NCBI GenBank assembly: GCA_019635955.1
Contig: JAHBYL010000008.1
Span: forward strand, 1 to 64,000
Direction: 5' to 3'
From: Parvibaculum sp.
GTDB taxonomy: Bacteria; Pseudomonadota; Alphaproteobacteria; Parvibaculales; Parvibaculaceae
DNA: 64,000 nucleotides
The notes beneath the pieces were generated by a model, which saw nothing but the letters and a program-made list of their open reading frames with translations, ran no database searches and was not told where the DNA came from. Within the stretch, counting starts at the first letter, position 1; each line of letters starts with the position of its first letter. Below are positions 25,760 to 33,969 of this stretch, piece after piece. The position numbers and the translations under genes were made by a program.

Positions 25760-27187
25760 TTGACCACAGAAGCCGCCACTCCTGAAATTCCCGAACGCTA
25801 CCGGGACATCCTCGCCCTGATGAAGGAAGGCCGCAAAGGCATAGCCGAAACGCGCTGCCGCGAGCTCCTCGCCGCCGCGCCCACGGATGCCGACGGCATG
25901 GCGCTGCTCGCCTCCATCATCGTCGAGCGCGGCGCAATGGCCGAAGCCGAACAGCTGCTCCGCCAGGCGCTCAAGCTCGCGCCCGATCAGTCGACGACCT
26001 GGGTCAATCTCGGCCGCCTTTTGCAGCAGGCAGGCCGATGGGGCGAGGCCCTCACCCATTACGAACATGCCGCCAACCTGTTCCCGAACCATCCTCAGAT
26101 CGCGGCAACGCTCGGCCAGATCTATCAGCGCGCAAACCGTTTCGCAGACGCCGAAGCGCAATATCGCCGCGCCATCGAGCACGCGCCGCGCGCGCCGTTC
26201 CACGTGCAGCTCGGCATGGTGCTGCTTCGGCAGGAAAGGACGGATGAAGCCGTCGCGGCCTTCGAACAGGCGATTGCGATCAATCCGAACCTCGCGGCGG
26301 CATATGGCAATCTCGGCAATGCCGAGCAGAAGCGCGGCAACATGGAAGCGGCCGCCGCCGCCTATGAACGCGCCTGCGCGCTCAATCCGAAGGATACGCT
26401 CTCCTATGTGAGCTTCGGCATGGCGCGGCTGAAGCTCGGCCATGCGCGGGAGGCCGCGGAAATCTTCGAGCGCACGCTTGCGACGCATGGTCCGGAGCGC
26501 CGCGCTGCCGCCTGGCTCCCCTTCGCCCGCGCGCAGGAATTCGGCGAAATGCCGTCCGGCTACCGCGCCGAGCTGGGCAAGCTTCTGACGCGCGTCTCGC
26601 TGGAAGCGCCTGAGGGCTATGCCAGCATGGCGGATTTCAACGCCGCACTCGCCAAGGCTCTCGATGAAGACCCGACCGTGACATGGGAACCGGCCGGCAA
26701 GGCAACGCGCAAGGGCGGCCAGACCGGCCTCCTGCTCGACAATCCGCGCGAGCCTTTCATCGCCTTCGAGAAAGTCCTGCGCCGCGCCATCGACGCGCAT
26801 TTCGACAGCATCAAGGTTCAGCCCAAACATCCCTATCTCGGTCAGGTGCCGAAAACCTATCACCTCGATCTCTGGGGCACGCTGCTCTCCGAAGGCGGCC
26901 ACCAGCATTCGCATATTCATGTCGGCGGCTGGATGAGCGGCGTTTATTACGTCGCGCTGCCGCTGACGCTCGGCCAGGGCGAAGCGGGGCAGGACGGCTG
27001 GATCGAATTCGGCCACCCGCCGCCCGAATTCGATGCCGCCTTCGAGCCGCATACGATCACGCTGGAACCGCGCGAAGGGGACGCCATCTTCTTCCCCTCC
27101 TATCTCTTCCACCGCACGCTCCCCTTCTCGGGCGACACGCGCCGTATCAGCCTCGCCTTCGACGTGAAACCGACAAGCTGGCGCTAG
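25760..27187 (+). CDS. TPR protein with a C-terminal 2-oxoglutarate/Fe(II) dioxygenase domain
   Basis: This is a 475-residue two-domain protein. Residues 15-250 contain about six tetratricopeptide repeats, for example QLLRQALKLAPDQSTTWVNL and YEHAANLFPNHPQIAATLGQ. The C-terminal part is of the putative 2OG-Fe(II) oxygenase family (2OG-FeII_Oxy_5). A His-rich first metal site is in GGHQHSHIHVGGWMSGVYYV, the distal His in FFPSYLFHRTLPF and the 2-oxoglutarate Arg in TRRISLAFDV. The likely activity is oxidation of a protein or small substrate held by the repeats, which is unproven. It starts at TTG with GGAAGGG eight bases upstream. A second dioxygenase gene follows after 67 bases. Confidence 0.82.
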   Translation: MTTEAATPEIPERYRDILALMKEGRKGIAETRCRELLAAAPTDADGMALLASIIVERGAMAEAEQLLRQALKLAPDQSTTWVNLGRLLQQAGRWGEALTHYEHAANLFPNHPQIAATLGQIYQRANRFADAEAQYRRAIEHAPRAPFHVQLGMVLLRQERTDEAVAAFEQAIAINPNLAAAYGNLGNAEQKRGNMEAAAAAYERACALNPKDTLSYVSFGMARLKLGHAREAAEIFERTLATHGPERRAAAWLPFARAQEFGEMPSGYRAELGKLLTRVSLEAPEGYASMADFNAALAKALDEDPTVTWEPAGKATRKGGQTGLLLDNPREPFIAFEKVLRRAIDAHFDSIKVQPKHPYLGQVPKTYHLDLWGTLLSEGGHQHSHIHVGGWMSGVYYVALPLTLGQGEAGQDGWIEFGHPPPEFDAAFEPHTITLEPREGDAIFFPSYLFHRTLPFSGDTRRISLAFDVKPTSWR

Positions 27188-27254
27188 CCCGCTCCTGCTG
27201 GCACTGGACGAATTCTTCCCAAGGCTTAACATCTCCCGAAAACGGGAGGAATGA

Positions 27255-28061
27255 ATGAAGCCGGGAGAAGCCGCTGCCCATATCGCTGCCGTGGAGGAAC
27301 ATGGCTACACCATCGTCGAGAACGCGATCGAGCCCGATCTGATCGACAAGCTGAACGACACACTGCTTCGTCTCGAACGCGAGATGAATGTCGTGCCCGC
27401 GAAAAACAGTTTCGAGGGCCATCACACGGTCCGCATCTACAATCTGCTCGCGCTCGATCCCGTCTTCCGCCGCATTCCCGTTCACGCTTCCGTGCTGCCC
27501 GTCATCGAAGGCATACTGGACGATGGCTGCCTCGTTTCCTCCCTCTCTTCCATCTCCATCGATCCCGGTGAAACCGCGCAGCCGATCCATGCCGACGATC
27601 AGGTGATGCCGGCCGCGAAGCCGCATATCCCCTTCGTCTGCAATTCCATGTGGGCGCTGACCGATTTCACTGAAGAGAACGGCGCGACCCGCATCATTCC
27701 CGGCACGCACAAGCGCGACAGCTCGCCCGAATACGGAACGCATTACGACAGCATCCCAGCCGAAATGAAGAAAGGCTCCGTGCTGATCTGGCACGGCAGC
27801 CTCTGGCATGGCGGCGGCGCGAACAGGTCGAAGGCGCGCCGCGTCGGCATCGCCATGAATTATTGTGCAGGCTTCATCCGCCAGCAGGAGAACCAGCAGC
27901 TCGGTATTCCGCTCAACATCGTCAAGGAATTCGAGCCGCGCCTGCGCGAACTTTGCGGTTTCGGCACCTATCGCAATCTGATCGGCCATATCGACAAGAA
28001 GACGCCATCCCAGCGCCTGCTGGACGACACGCGCGGCTTCCGTTCGATCTGGGACAGCTAG
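27255..28061 (+). CDS. Phytanoyl-CoA dioxygenase (PhyH) family protein
   Basis: PhyH-type enzymes use Fe(II), O2 and 2-oxoglutarate to hydroxylate a substrate. The 268-residue protein has the HxD motif in QPIHADDQVMP, the distal His in LWHGSLWHGGGANRS and the 2-oxoglutarate Arg just after it (ARRVGIAMNY). A preceding ENGATRIIPGTHK stretch is typical. The ATG follows GGGAGGAATGA. It lies downstream of another 2OG dioxygenase. Its last 4 bases overlap the end of the convergent HAD phosphatase gene. The substrate is unknown. Confidence 0.87.
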   Translation: MKPGEAAAHIAAVEEHGYTIVENAIEPDLIDKLNDTLLRLEREMNVVPAKNSFEGHHTVRIYNLLALDPVFRRIPVHASVLPVIEGILDDGCLVSSLSSISIDPGETAQPIHADDQVMPAAKPHIPFVCNSMWALTDFTEENGATRIIPGTHKRDSSPEYGTHYDSIPAEMKKGSVLIWHGSLWHGGGANRSKARRVGIAMNYCAGFIRQQENQQLGIPLNIVKEFEPRLRELCGFGTYRNLIGHIDKKTPSQRLLDDTRGFRSIWDS

Positions 28062-28786
28062 CGGAAGCTGTCGAGCAGGCTGGGAAGAAGTTCGATCGTC
28101 TCGATCACATGATCGGCAAACGGCGCGAGGTCGTCGCGGCTGCTCGTTCCCGTCAACACGCCGATGCCGAGCGCCGCGCCCGCGCGCCGGCCCATCTCGA
28201 AATCATGCCCGTTGTCGCCGATCACCGCGATCTCGGCGGGATCGAGTTCCACTGCCTCGCAGAAGGCAAGCGCCATGCCGGGCCCCGGCTTCTGCCCGTG
28301 GCCGCTGTCATATCCCGCGACGAAATCGACATGGGCTGCAAGTCCGAAACGCGCGACCGTTCCAAGCGCCGAGGCTTCCACATCGTTCGTCGCAATGCCG
28401 ATGATGTGTCCGCGCGCCTTGAGCAACGTGAAGAGAGCGGCAAGGTCGGTCACCGGTACCGAGCACGCTGGACCCGCCTGCGCGAAATGCGCGTCGAGCA
28501 GGGCGACAAGCGCTGCACGGTCGAAACCTTCGAGATGCAGGACCCAGGCATCGGCCAGCGCGAATGTGTCGCCTGCCGCTGCAATGCTGCCGGAACGGAA
28601 ACGTCCGCTCGCAGGGTCATGCCCGATCGACACGAGCATCGCCTTCGCCTTTGCGCTGTCGCCCTCTGCGAGCCGCAATGCGACATCGGAAAGCACCGGA
28701 GTCCATGTCAGGTGGTAGTCGAACAGGGTCCCGTCCTTGTCGAAGAGCAGCCCCTTGGGCCTCTTCACCCCGCGGATTTCCGCCAT
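28058..28786 (-). CDS. HAD-superfamily hydrolase, phosphoglycolate phosphatase-like
   Basis: The HAD fold is clear. Motif I is LLFDKDGTLFDY, with the nucleophile and acid Asp. Motif II (Ser/Thr) is near GIATNDVEAS. Motif III Lys is at GHGQKPGPGM, and motif IV is VIGDNGHDFEMGR. The 242-residue size and cap placement match Gph-type phosphatases, which remove 2-phosphoglycolate or other small phosphate esters. The exact substrate is not shown. It converges with the PhyH gene and overlaps it by 4 bases. Confidence 0.87.
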   Translation of the reverse strand: MAEIRGVKRPKGLLFDKDGTLFDYHLTWTPVLSDVALRLAEGDSAKAKAMLVSIGHDPASGRFRSGSIAAAGDTFALADAWVLHLEGFDRAALVALLDAHFAQAGPACSVPVTDLAALFTLLKARGHIIGIATNDVEASALGTVARFGLAAHVDFVAGYDSGHGQKPGPGMALAFCEAVELDPAEIAVIGDNGHDFEMGRRAGAALGIGVLTGTSSRDDLAPFADHVIETIELLPSLLDSFR

Positions 28787-28870
28787 TTCAGCCCTTGCCT
28801 GTTCCGTTTCGACACAATTCCCCCCTATACTGCCCTTCTCGACGCAATGCCGGTAGACGGAGGAAGCGCC

Positions 28871-29158
28871 ATGCGACTCTTCAGGATCATCATAGCGGTG
28901 ACGCTCGCCCTTGGCGGCATTGGCGTTACGGCCGCCGTCTATCTGCAGAACGAGACTGGCGCCGTCGCGGTGGGCTCGCTTCTCTTCCTCGTGCTCGTCT
29001 CCTTCCTGGTCGACAATCGCCGGACGCTCTTTCCGGGCGAGGCCGAGCGGCTGAAGCTTCAGGACAAGAAAGTGGCGACGGCCATTGCGCAGGGCACCGC
29101 CCTCACCCGCTTCGCCGAAGGCGAAGTGCGCGGCTCTCCGACTTATGGTGGCAATTGA
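28871..29158 (+). CDS. Small two-helix membrane protein
   Basis: This 95-residue protein has hydrophobic segments at residues 5-24 (RIIIAVTLALGGIGVTAAVY) and 30-47, followed by a charged cytoplasmic tail ending in GSPTYGGN. No family is recognised. The ATG at 28871 is preceded by GGAGGAAGC. It is divergent from the HAD gene and convergent with the nitroreductase, 3 bases apart. Confidence 0.6.
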   Translation: MRLFRIIIAVTLALGGIGVTAAVYLQNETGAVAVGSLLFLVLVSFLVDNRRTLFPGEAERLKLQDKKVATAIAQGTALTRFAEGEVRGSPTYGGN

Positions 29159-29161
29159 GAT

Positions 29162-29788
29162 CTAGCGCGCAGGCGTCCAGTTCGACGTGATGTCGGAAAG
29201 TTCCGGGCGCGGACGTTCGTCCTTCGCCACGCTCTCGCTGCCGAAATAGAGATATCCGGCAATTTTCTCGTTCTCGCCAAGCCCGAGAACGCGATTCACT
29301 TCCCCGTCAAAGGCATACCACTCGGTCAGCCATTGCGCGCCGAATCCGAGCGCCGTCGCCGCCACCAGCATGTTCTGGCACACGGCGCCGGCGGAAAGCA
29401 GCTGCTCCCACTCCGGAATCTTGATGCCCGGGGTGACGCGCGACACCACCGCGACCACGACCGGCGCGCGCGTGAGCCGGTTCGCCTCGAAGGCGATCTG
29501 GTCTTCCGTGGCGCCGGGCTGCGCCGCTGCATGGATGCGCGCAAGCTCCGCGCCGAACTGCGCCCGCGCCTCGCCCCGGAACAGGATGAAGCGCCATGGC
29601 GCCAGCTTGCCGTGATCCGGTACCCGCGCGCCCGCACGCAGGATCGTGTGCAGCTCGCCCTCGTCCGGCCCCGGTTCCACCATGGTCAGCGCCTTGGCGG
29701 AACGTCGAGTAAGGAGCAATTCGATGGTTTCGGGAGATCGAGGCAAAGGTCTAGTCCTTTCGGCGGGCTTGGGCTTTTCGCCCTGCAC
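29162..29788 (-). CDS. Nitroreductase family protein, YdjA type
   Basis: This FMN-dependent oxidoreductase has about 200 residues. Matching stretches are IELLLTRRSAKAL with the phosphate-contacting Arg-Arg-Ser. It also has LRAGARVPDHGKLAPWRFIL with the YdjA-type PDH, AGAVCQNMLVAATALGFGAQW, and GYLYFGS near the end. It reduces nitro or quinone-like compounds in relatives; the natural substrate is unknown. The GTG at 29788 opens the frame, but a TTG at 29744-29746 with AAAGGA upstream gives the start most relatives have. Confidence 0.87.
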   Translation of the reverse strand: MQGEKPKPAERTRPLPRSPETIELLLTRRSAKALTMVEPGPDEGELHTILRAGARVPDHGKLAPWRFILFRGEARAQFGAELARIHAAAQPGATEDQIAFEANRLTRAPVVVAVVSRVTPGIKIPEWEQLLSAGAVCQNMLVAATALGFGAQWLTEWYAFDGEVNRVLGLGENEKIAGYLYFGSESVAKDERPRPELSDITSNWTPAR

Positions 29789-29860
29789 TACTTAAGCCGG
29801 GCGCTTTACAGGAACAAGCCCGCCCGCCACCATGACCTCGGGGAACAAGGGGCATTCGGG

Positions 29861-30679
29861 GTGCGGCTCTCGCATATTCAGCGATGCATCGCCACGGCCG
29901 GCATGGCGATGCTATGCGCGGCGCCCGCTGCGCGGGCGGGCGGCTGGCCCCTGCCGCGCGGCGAAGGCGAGGTCATCCTCACCTATTCCTCGCATCGCGC
30001 CGATGAGCGTTATGAAAACAGCGGCAATAAGCGCTGGACGAGCAGCTACACCAAGCATGAAATCTCGCCCTATGCCGAATATGGACTTTTCGACCGGGTA
30101 ACACTTGTTGGCGAAGCCGCCTGGCGGGAGGAGAGCACCAACTATTTCGGATACCGTTTCGAGGATCGCGGGTTTTCGCGTGCCAAGGCCGGCGCGCGTG
30201 TTTCCCTCGGGACATGGGAGGAGACGCTCTTCTCCCTGCAATCCATCGCGACCTTGCATCTGGCCGATGCGGGCGACGACCCCGCCGCAACCCGAAGCGG
30301 CGACTGGGACGCCGAAATCGGCCTCGTGCTGGCGCGCAACGAAAAGCTGTTCGGCCTCGATGCCTTTTCCGTCCAGGAGTTCGCCTGGCGCTGGCGCGAT
30401 AGCGGCCGCCCGGACCAGATACGTAGCGACATCACCATCGGCACGAATCTCCTGCCCGGCACCATGCTTCTGCTGAAAAGCCTGAACACCGCCTCGATCG
30501 GCGCGACCGAGACCGGCGAATATTATCTCTCCGGCAAGATCGCCGTCTCGCTGGTGCAGGAACTGCCGCCATCGATCGCACCCGGCGTTTCCATCGAAGC
30601 AGGGATCGAGCAAACCGCGTTCGGCCGAAGCGCCATCGACGAGACAGTGTTCCGCCTCGCGCTCTGGCGCCGCTTCTGA
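29861..30679 (+). CDS. Predicted outer-membrane beta-barrel protein
   Basis: From a GTG at 29861 the protein is 272 residues with a signal peptide (cleavage after AAPAARA). The mature part consists of short alternating strands, for example EVILTYSSHRADERY, ISPYAEYGLFDRVTLVGEAA and ETGEYYLSGKIAVSLVQEL, and it ends in the aromatic WRRF typical of outer-membrane barrels. No named family is recognised. GGGG precedes the GTG. It converges with a large secreted protein gene, with one base between the two stop codons. Confidence 0.6.
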   Translation: MRLSHIQRCIATAGMAMLCAAPAARAGGWPLPRGEGEVILTYSSHRADERYENSGNKRWTSSYTKHEISPYAEYGLFDRVTLVGEAAWREESTNYFGYRFEDRGFSRAKAGARVSLGTWEETLFSLQSIATLHLADAGDDPAATRSGDWDAEIGLVLARNEKLFGLDAFSVQEFAWRWRDSGRPDQIRSDITIGTNLLPGTMLLLKSLNTASIGATETGEYYLSGKIAVSLVQELPPSIAPGVSIEAGIEQTAFGRSAIDETVFRLALWRRF

Positions 30680-30680
30680 C

Positions 30681-32411
30681 CTATTCGCCTGCCGTAGCGA
30701 TCACGTTTCCGCTGTCCGCCCCGCCTAGCGCCGCCATGACATCCGTGCCGGGCGGCGCATCGACGCCAGAACCCGGCTTGCCCGCGCGTAACTCTGCAAG
30801 CGAGAAGCCCATCCGCACGTCATAGGTTCGCTCGATCTGGTTCCGGAGCCTTTGCTGCGCGTGATACCACTCCGTCTTGTCGCGCCCGTCCGGACAGGTC
30901 GCGAGCTCCGCTGCGTCCCGTGCGCCCCAGCGCCGCTCCGGGCAGTGATAGGGATCGAACGAAAAATCGAACACGCGCGAACGCGCTTCCTCGAAACTCA
31001 AGGTACGCGCTTCGCCATTGCTCGCCGTATAGGAAATCGTGCAGGCGCCCGCCTCTTCCTCATAGGCCGCGCGCAGATCGCGCCGCACATCGTCGCCTTC
31101 ATAGGAAAGCTTCGGATCGTCCGATTCCGCCATATCGATGAAACGCGCCACCGTCTCGCGCAATTCCACGAAGGAGGTTTTCAGCCGCGCATCGCGCGAT
31201 GGCGTCGAATAGGTTTCCCAGTCGCCATGTGTGCCGTAGATGTTGTCCGGCAGGCGCGATGGCTGCGGCTGGCGGTGAAGCCCGGCCGCCACGGCGACAT
31301 CCACCGCCTGCGTCCGGTAGTGCAGATCGTCGCAAAGCTCGCGTACCATCAGCCGCGTTTCCGCCACCGGATCGTAGTCCACATCGCCGACGGCCAGCGC
31401 CTGGCGCACATAGTCGTAATAATCGAGCGCAACACCTTCATGCACGAAGCGGCCGGCGCGCCACTGCGCCGGGCGCGGGCTCTCCGTGCCGAAGAACTGC
31501 TCATCCGACCAATCGGCGAGCTCACTGTCCTTCGCCAGCACCACGCGTCCGCCGATCCACGTGCCGTCCTTGCCCTGCTTCGCTCCCACGAGCTTCATGG
31601 GCCGCCAGTTCTTGAAGCCTGCTCCCATCGGCGCCGAGGCGCGCACGAAGCGCTTGCCATAGGAGCCGCGCGTCAGCGTATTGTCGGGATGCGTGTCGAT
31701 GAAGCGGATGCGGCCTTCGTCATCCACCTTGTAGACGACGGCGACATGCCCGTTCGGATCGTAGATCACCGTGCCGGGGCGGATCGAGCCGCGCTGAATT
31801 TTCACCGGATAGAAATCGAAAACTTCGCCGCGCGATACGTCCGGCGCAAAGCGGTACATCGCGCTCGATACGAAATTGTTGACCGTGTTGAGCACTGTCC
31901 GCGCATTGGGGAACGCGCCATCTGACTGCGGCACCACATCCGCGCGCCGCACCGCGTAATTCCCATAGCGCGAATAACGCAGATCGTTCGACGCGCCGAT
32001 GGGCGCCACCGCACTCACGTAGGAAAAGGGCAGCCCGTTCTTCCACGCAAAATAGGCGCGCAGCGCATAAGGCAGATCCGCGCAGTCGGCGTAGAAGAAC
32101 ATGCCCTTCGGATCGGAGGCACGGTAGATGTTCCAGGGGCCTTTCAGGCACTCATCGAAGGTACGGCAGTTGCTCTCGCCGATCGCTGTCACGAAGTCGC
32201 CAAAGGCGCGCTCGTCGCTCTCGGTCCATCGCGTGCGAACGATGCGCCAGCGAAGCCCGGCGGGTGTCTGCATCAGCGCGGAGTCGACCGTTTCCGTGCC
32301 ACTCGCCACCGGCGCCATCGAGGCCGTCTCGGCATAGGCAGGCATTGCCGCAGCGGCGAGCAGCAGCGCACCCGCCGCTGCACCGAGGAACATTCCACGC
32401 TTCATTCTCAT
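30681..32411 (-). CDS. Large secreted protein with papain/NlpC-like Cys-His arrangement
   Basis: The 576-residue protein has a signal peptide (LGAAAGALLLAAAAMPAYA) and no membrane anchor, so it acts in the periplasm or outside. A possible papain-fold catalytic Cys lies in FYADCADLPYALRAYFAW, at the start of a helix as in NlpC/P60 and transglutaminase-like enzymes. About 100 residues later comes PNGHVAVVYKVDD with a candidate His, then FIDTHPDN with a polar third residue. The rest matches nothing I know. The start at 32409-32411 follows GGGGGC; a GTG nine bases upstream is possible. Wall or protein cleavage is inference. Confidence 0.55.
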   Translation of the reverse strand: MRMKRGMFLGAAAGALLLAAAAMPAYAETASMAPVASGTETVDSALMQTPAGLRWRIVRTRWTESDERAFGDFVTAIGESNCRTFDECLKGPWNIYRASDPKGMFFYADCADLPYALRAYFAWKNGLPFSYVSAVAPIGASNDLRYSRYGNYAVRRADVVPQSDGAFPNARTVLNTVNNFVSSAMYRFAPDVSRGEVFDFYPVKIQRGSIRPGTVIYDPNGHVAVVYKVDDEGRIRFIDTHPDNTLTRGSYGKRFVRASAPMGAGFKNWRPMKLVGAKQGKDGTWIGGRVVLAKDSELADWSDEQFFGTESPRPAQWRAGRFVHEGVALDYYDYVRQALAVGDVDYDPVAETRLMVRELCDDLHYRTQAVDVAVAAGLHRQPQPSRLPDNIYGTHGDWETYSTPSRDARLKTSFVELRETVARFIDMAESDDPKLSYEGDDVRRDLRAAYEEEAGACTISYTASNGEARTLSFEEARSRVFDFSFDPYHCPERRWGARDAAELATCPDGRDKTEWYHAQQRLRNQIERTYDVRMGFSLAELRAGKPGSGVDAPPGTDVMAALGGADSGNVIATAGE

Positions 32412-32513
32412 AGCCCCCACCGGCTGCCTGTCATCGCACCCCTTAACCTTAGTTAACCACGTTCAGGCGCGGCCTGTCCGCCACGCCCCGGCTTTCTTAT
32501 TATTTATCTATTG

Positions 32514-32525
32514 ACTTAATTAAGT
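32514..32525. promoter_or_regulatory. Palindromic operator and promoter of the ArsR operon
   Basis: A perfect 12-base palindrome (ACTTAATTAAGT) overlaps a -35-like TTGACT at 32511-32516, 21 bases before the arsR start, in an unusually AT-rich patch. Position and symmetry suggest an autorepressor site for the ArsR protein. Confidence 0.6.
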
Positions 32526-32545
32526 GTCTACGGAATTAATGAGGC

Positions 32546-32875
32546 ATGGAAACATTCACAGCCCTCGCCGACCCCACACGGCGCCAGATCGTTGAAATGC
32601 TGGCGGGCGGCGAGCTCGCCGCTGGCGACATCGCCCGGCGCTTCGACATGAGCGCCCCCGCCGTCTCGCAGCATCTGAAGGCGCTGAAATCGGCCCGTCT
32701 CGTCCGCGTCCGCGTGGATGCCCAGCGCCGCATCTATTCGCTCGACCCGGAGGGAATCGAAACCGTGGAGAACTGGCTCGCCCAAATCCGCCGCTTCTGG
32801 GGCCCGAAACTCGACGCGCTCGAAAGCGCATTGAACGCAGCAGCCGAAAGGGACAGGGAAAATGACCGTAATTGA
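32546..32875 (+). CDS. ArsR-family winged-helix repressor
   Basis: This 109-residue ArsR-type DNA-binding protein has the winged-helix core LADPTRRQIVEMLAGGE, IARRFDMSAPAVSQHLKALK and a wing at VRVRVDAQRRIYSLD. It lacks the Cys metal motifs of ArsR or SmtB, so it is probably not a metal sensor. It is the first gene of a three-gene operon with an SRPBCC and a PhnB-like protein, a common arrangement in which the repressor controls the partners. Its end overlaps the next start by 14 bases. Confidence 0.88.
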   Translation: METFTALADPTRRQIVEMLAGGELAAGDIARRFDMSAPAVSQHLKALKSARLVRVRVDAQRRIYSLDPEGIETVENWLAQIRRFWGPKLDALESALNAAAERDRENDRN

Positions 32876-33431
32876 CAAGGCCTGGGGCGAACTGATCGAC
32901 AGCAACACCGTCCGCTTCGAGCGCCTGCTGCCCGGCCCCATCACCCGCGTCTGGGACTATCTCACCGATGCGAAACTGCGGGGCACATGGTTTGCCGGCG
33001 GGCCGATGGAGCCGCGCGCCGGCGGCAGGATGGATGTCGTTTTCGACAATTCAAATCTCGGCGCCCATCCCGAGCCCGCGCCGGAGCGCTTCAAGAAATA
33101 TGAAGGCCCCTTTGACAGCAAGCATGTCGTGACGATCTGGGAGCCGCCGCACCGCCTCGGCTTCACCTGGGACGACGACATGAACCCGCAAGGCTGCACC
33201 GTCGAATTCGAACTGACGGAAGCGGAAGGCGGCAAGGTTCGCCTCGTCCTCACCCATCGCCGCATCTCCGGTATCGACGATGCGATCAACTTCTCCGGCG
33301 GCTGGCATATCCACCTCCTCATGCTGGAAGAGCAACTGGCAGACGACGTGAAAACGCCCTTCTGGTCCGCCTTCGATGGCACTGAGGATGAATACCGCAA
33401 GCGCTACAAGGGAAAAGAGAAACGGGAGTGA
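32862..33431 (+). CDS. SRPBCC (AHSA1-like) domain protein
   Basis: This is a 189-residue START/Bet v1-fold protein of the AHSA1 type. It has VRFERLLPGPITRVWDYLTD at the front, the GGPMEPRAGGRMDVVF strand, WEPPHRLGFTWDDD and VRLVLTHRRIS in the middle. The fold makes a hydrophobic pocket, and AHSA1-like bacterial members bind small ligands of unknown identity. It overlaps the arsR end by 14 bases and lies just ahead of the PhnB-like gene, so the three are translated as a unit. Confidence 0.85.
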   Translation: MTVIDKAWGELIDSNTVRFERLLPGPITRVWDYLTDAKLRGTWFAGGPMEPRAGGRMDVVFDNSNLGAHPEPAPERFKKYEGPFDSKHVVTIWEPPHRLGFTWDDDMNPQGCTVEFELTEAEGGKVRLVLTHRRISGIDDAINFSGGWHIHLLMLEEQLADDVKTPFWSAFDGTEDEYRKRYKGKEKRE

Positions 33432-33436
33432 ATGAC

Positions 33437-33835
33437 ATGTCCGGGACGACAATACGCCCCTTCCTGATGTTCGAAGGCAAGGCGGAGGAAGCGATGAACC
33501 TTTATGTCTCGCTCTTCCCCGAAAGCCGCATCGACAGCATCAATCGCTACGCTGCGGGCGAACCCGGCCCCGAAGGAACGGTTCAATTGGCAAGCTTCAC
33601 GCTCGCCGGCCAGACCGTCATGTGCATCGACAGCCCGGCGAAACACGCCTTCACCTTCACGCCGTCCTTCTCCTTCTTCGTCGATCTCGGCACCGAAGAA
33701 GAACTGGAGCGTATCGCCGCGATCCTCGGCGAAGGCGGCTCGGTCCTGATGCCGCTCGACAATTACGGCTTCAGCCGCAAATTCACATGGCTCAACGACC
33801 GCTACGGCGTTTCGTGGCAACTGAACCTGCCGTGA
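33437..33835 (+). CDS. PhnB-like VOC-fold protein
   Basis: This is a 132-residue vicinal-oxygen-chelate fold protein of the PhnB/3-demethylubiquinone methyltransferase-like group. Matching stretches are IRPFLMFEGKAEEAMNLYVS, FTPSFSFFVDLGTEEE, and the end FTWLNDRYGVSWQL. Function is unknown; the name PhnB does not imply phosphonate use here. The ATG at 33437 is a clear start; a GTG at 33428 overlapping the previous stop is an alternative. It is the last gene of the ArsR operon, and a palindromic repeat follows it. Confidence 0.83.
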   Translation: MSGTTIRPFLMFEGKAEEAMNLYVSLFPESRIDSINRYAAGEPGPEGTVQLASFTLAGQTVMCIDSPAKHAFTFTPSFSFFVDLGTEEELERIAAILGEGGSVLMPLDNYGFSRKFTWLNDRYGVSWQLNLP

Positions 33836-33861
33836 CGCTACTCGGCCTTTCCCCACCAACA

Positions 33862-33949
33862 TGTCATTGCCGGGCTTGACCCGGCAATCCAGGGCAACAT
33901 TCTCGGAGCGCGTGGCTCCTGGATGCCCAGATCAAGTCCGGGCATGACA
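33862..33949. repeat. REP-like palindromic repeat, copy 1
   Basis: An 88-base inverted element lies between convergent phnB-like and thrS genes. The outer arms (TGTCATTGCCGGGCTTGACC and the matching right side ending GGGCATGACA) pair over about 30 bases with a few mismatches. Within the left arm GCCGGG...CCCGGC also folds. The layout matches copy 2 at 39555-39648. It may act as a convergent transcription stop. Confidence 0.75.
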
Positions 33950-33969
33950 TTGTCGTTGAGATTATCACC

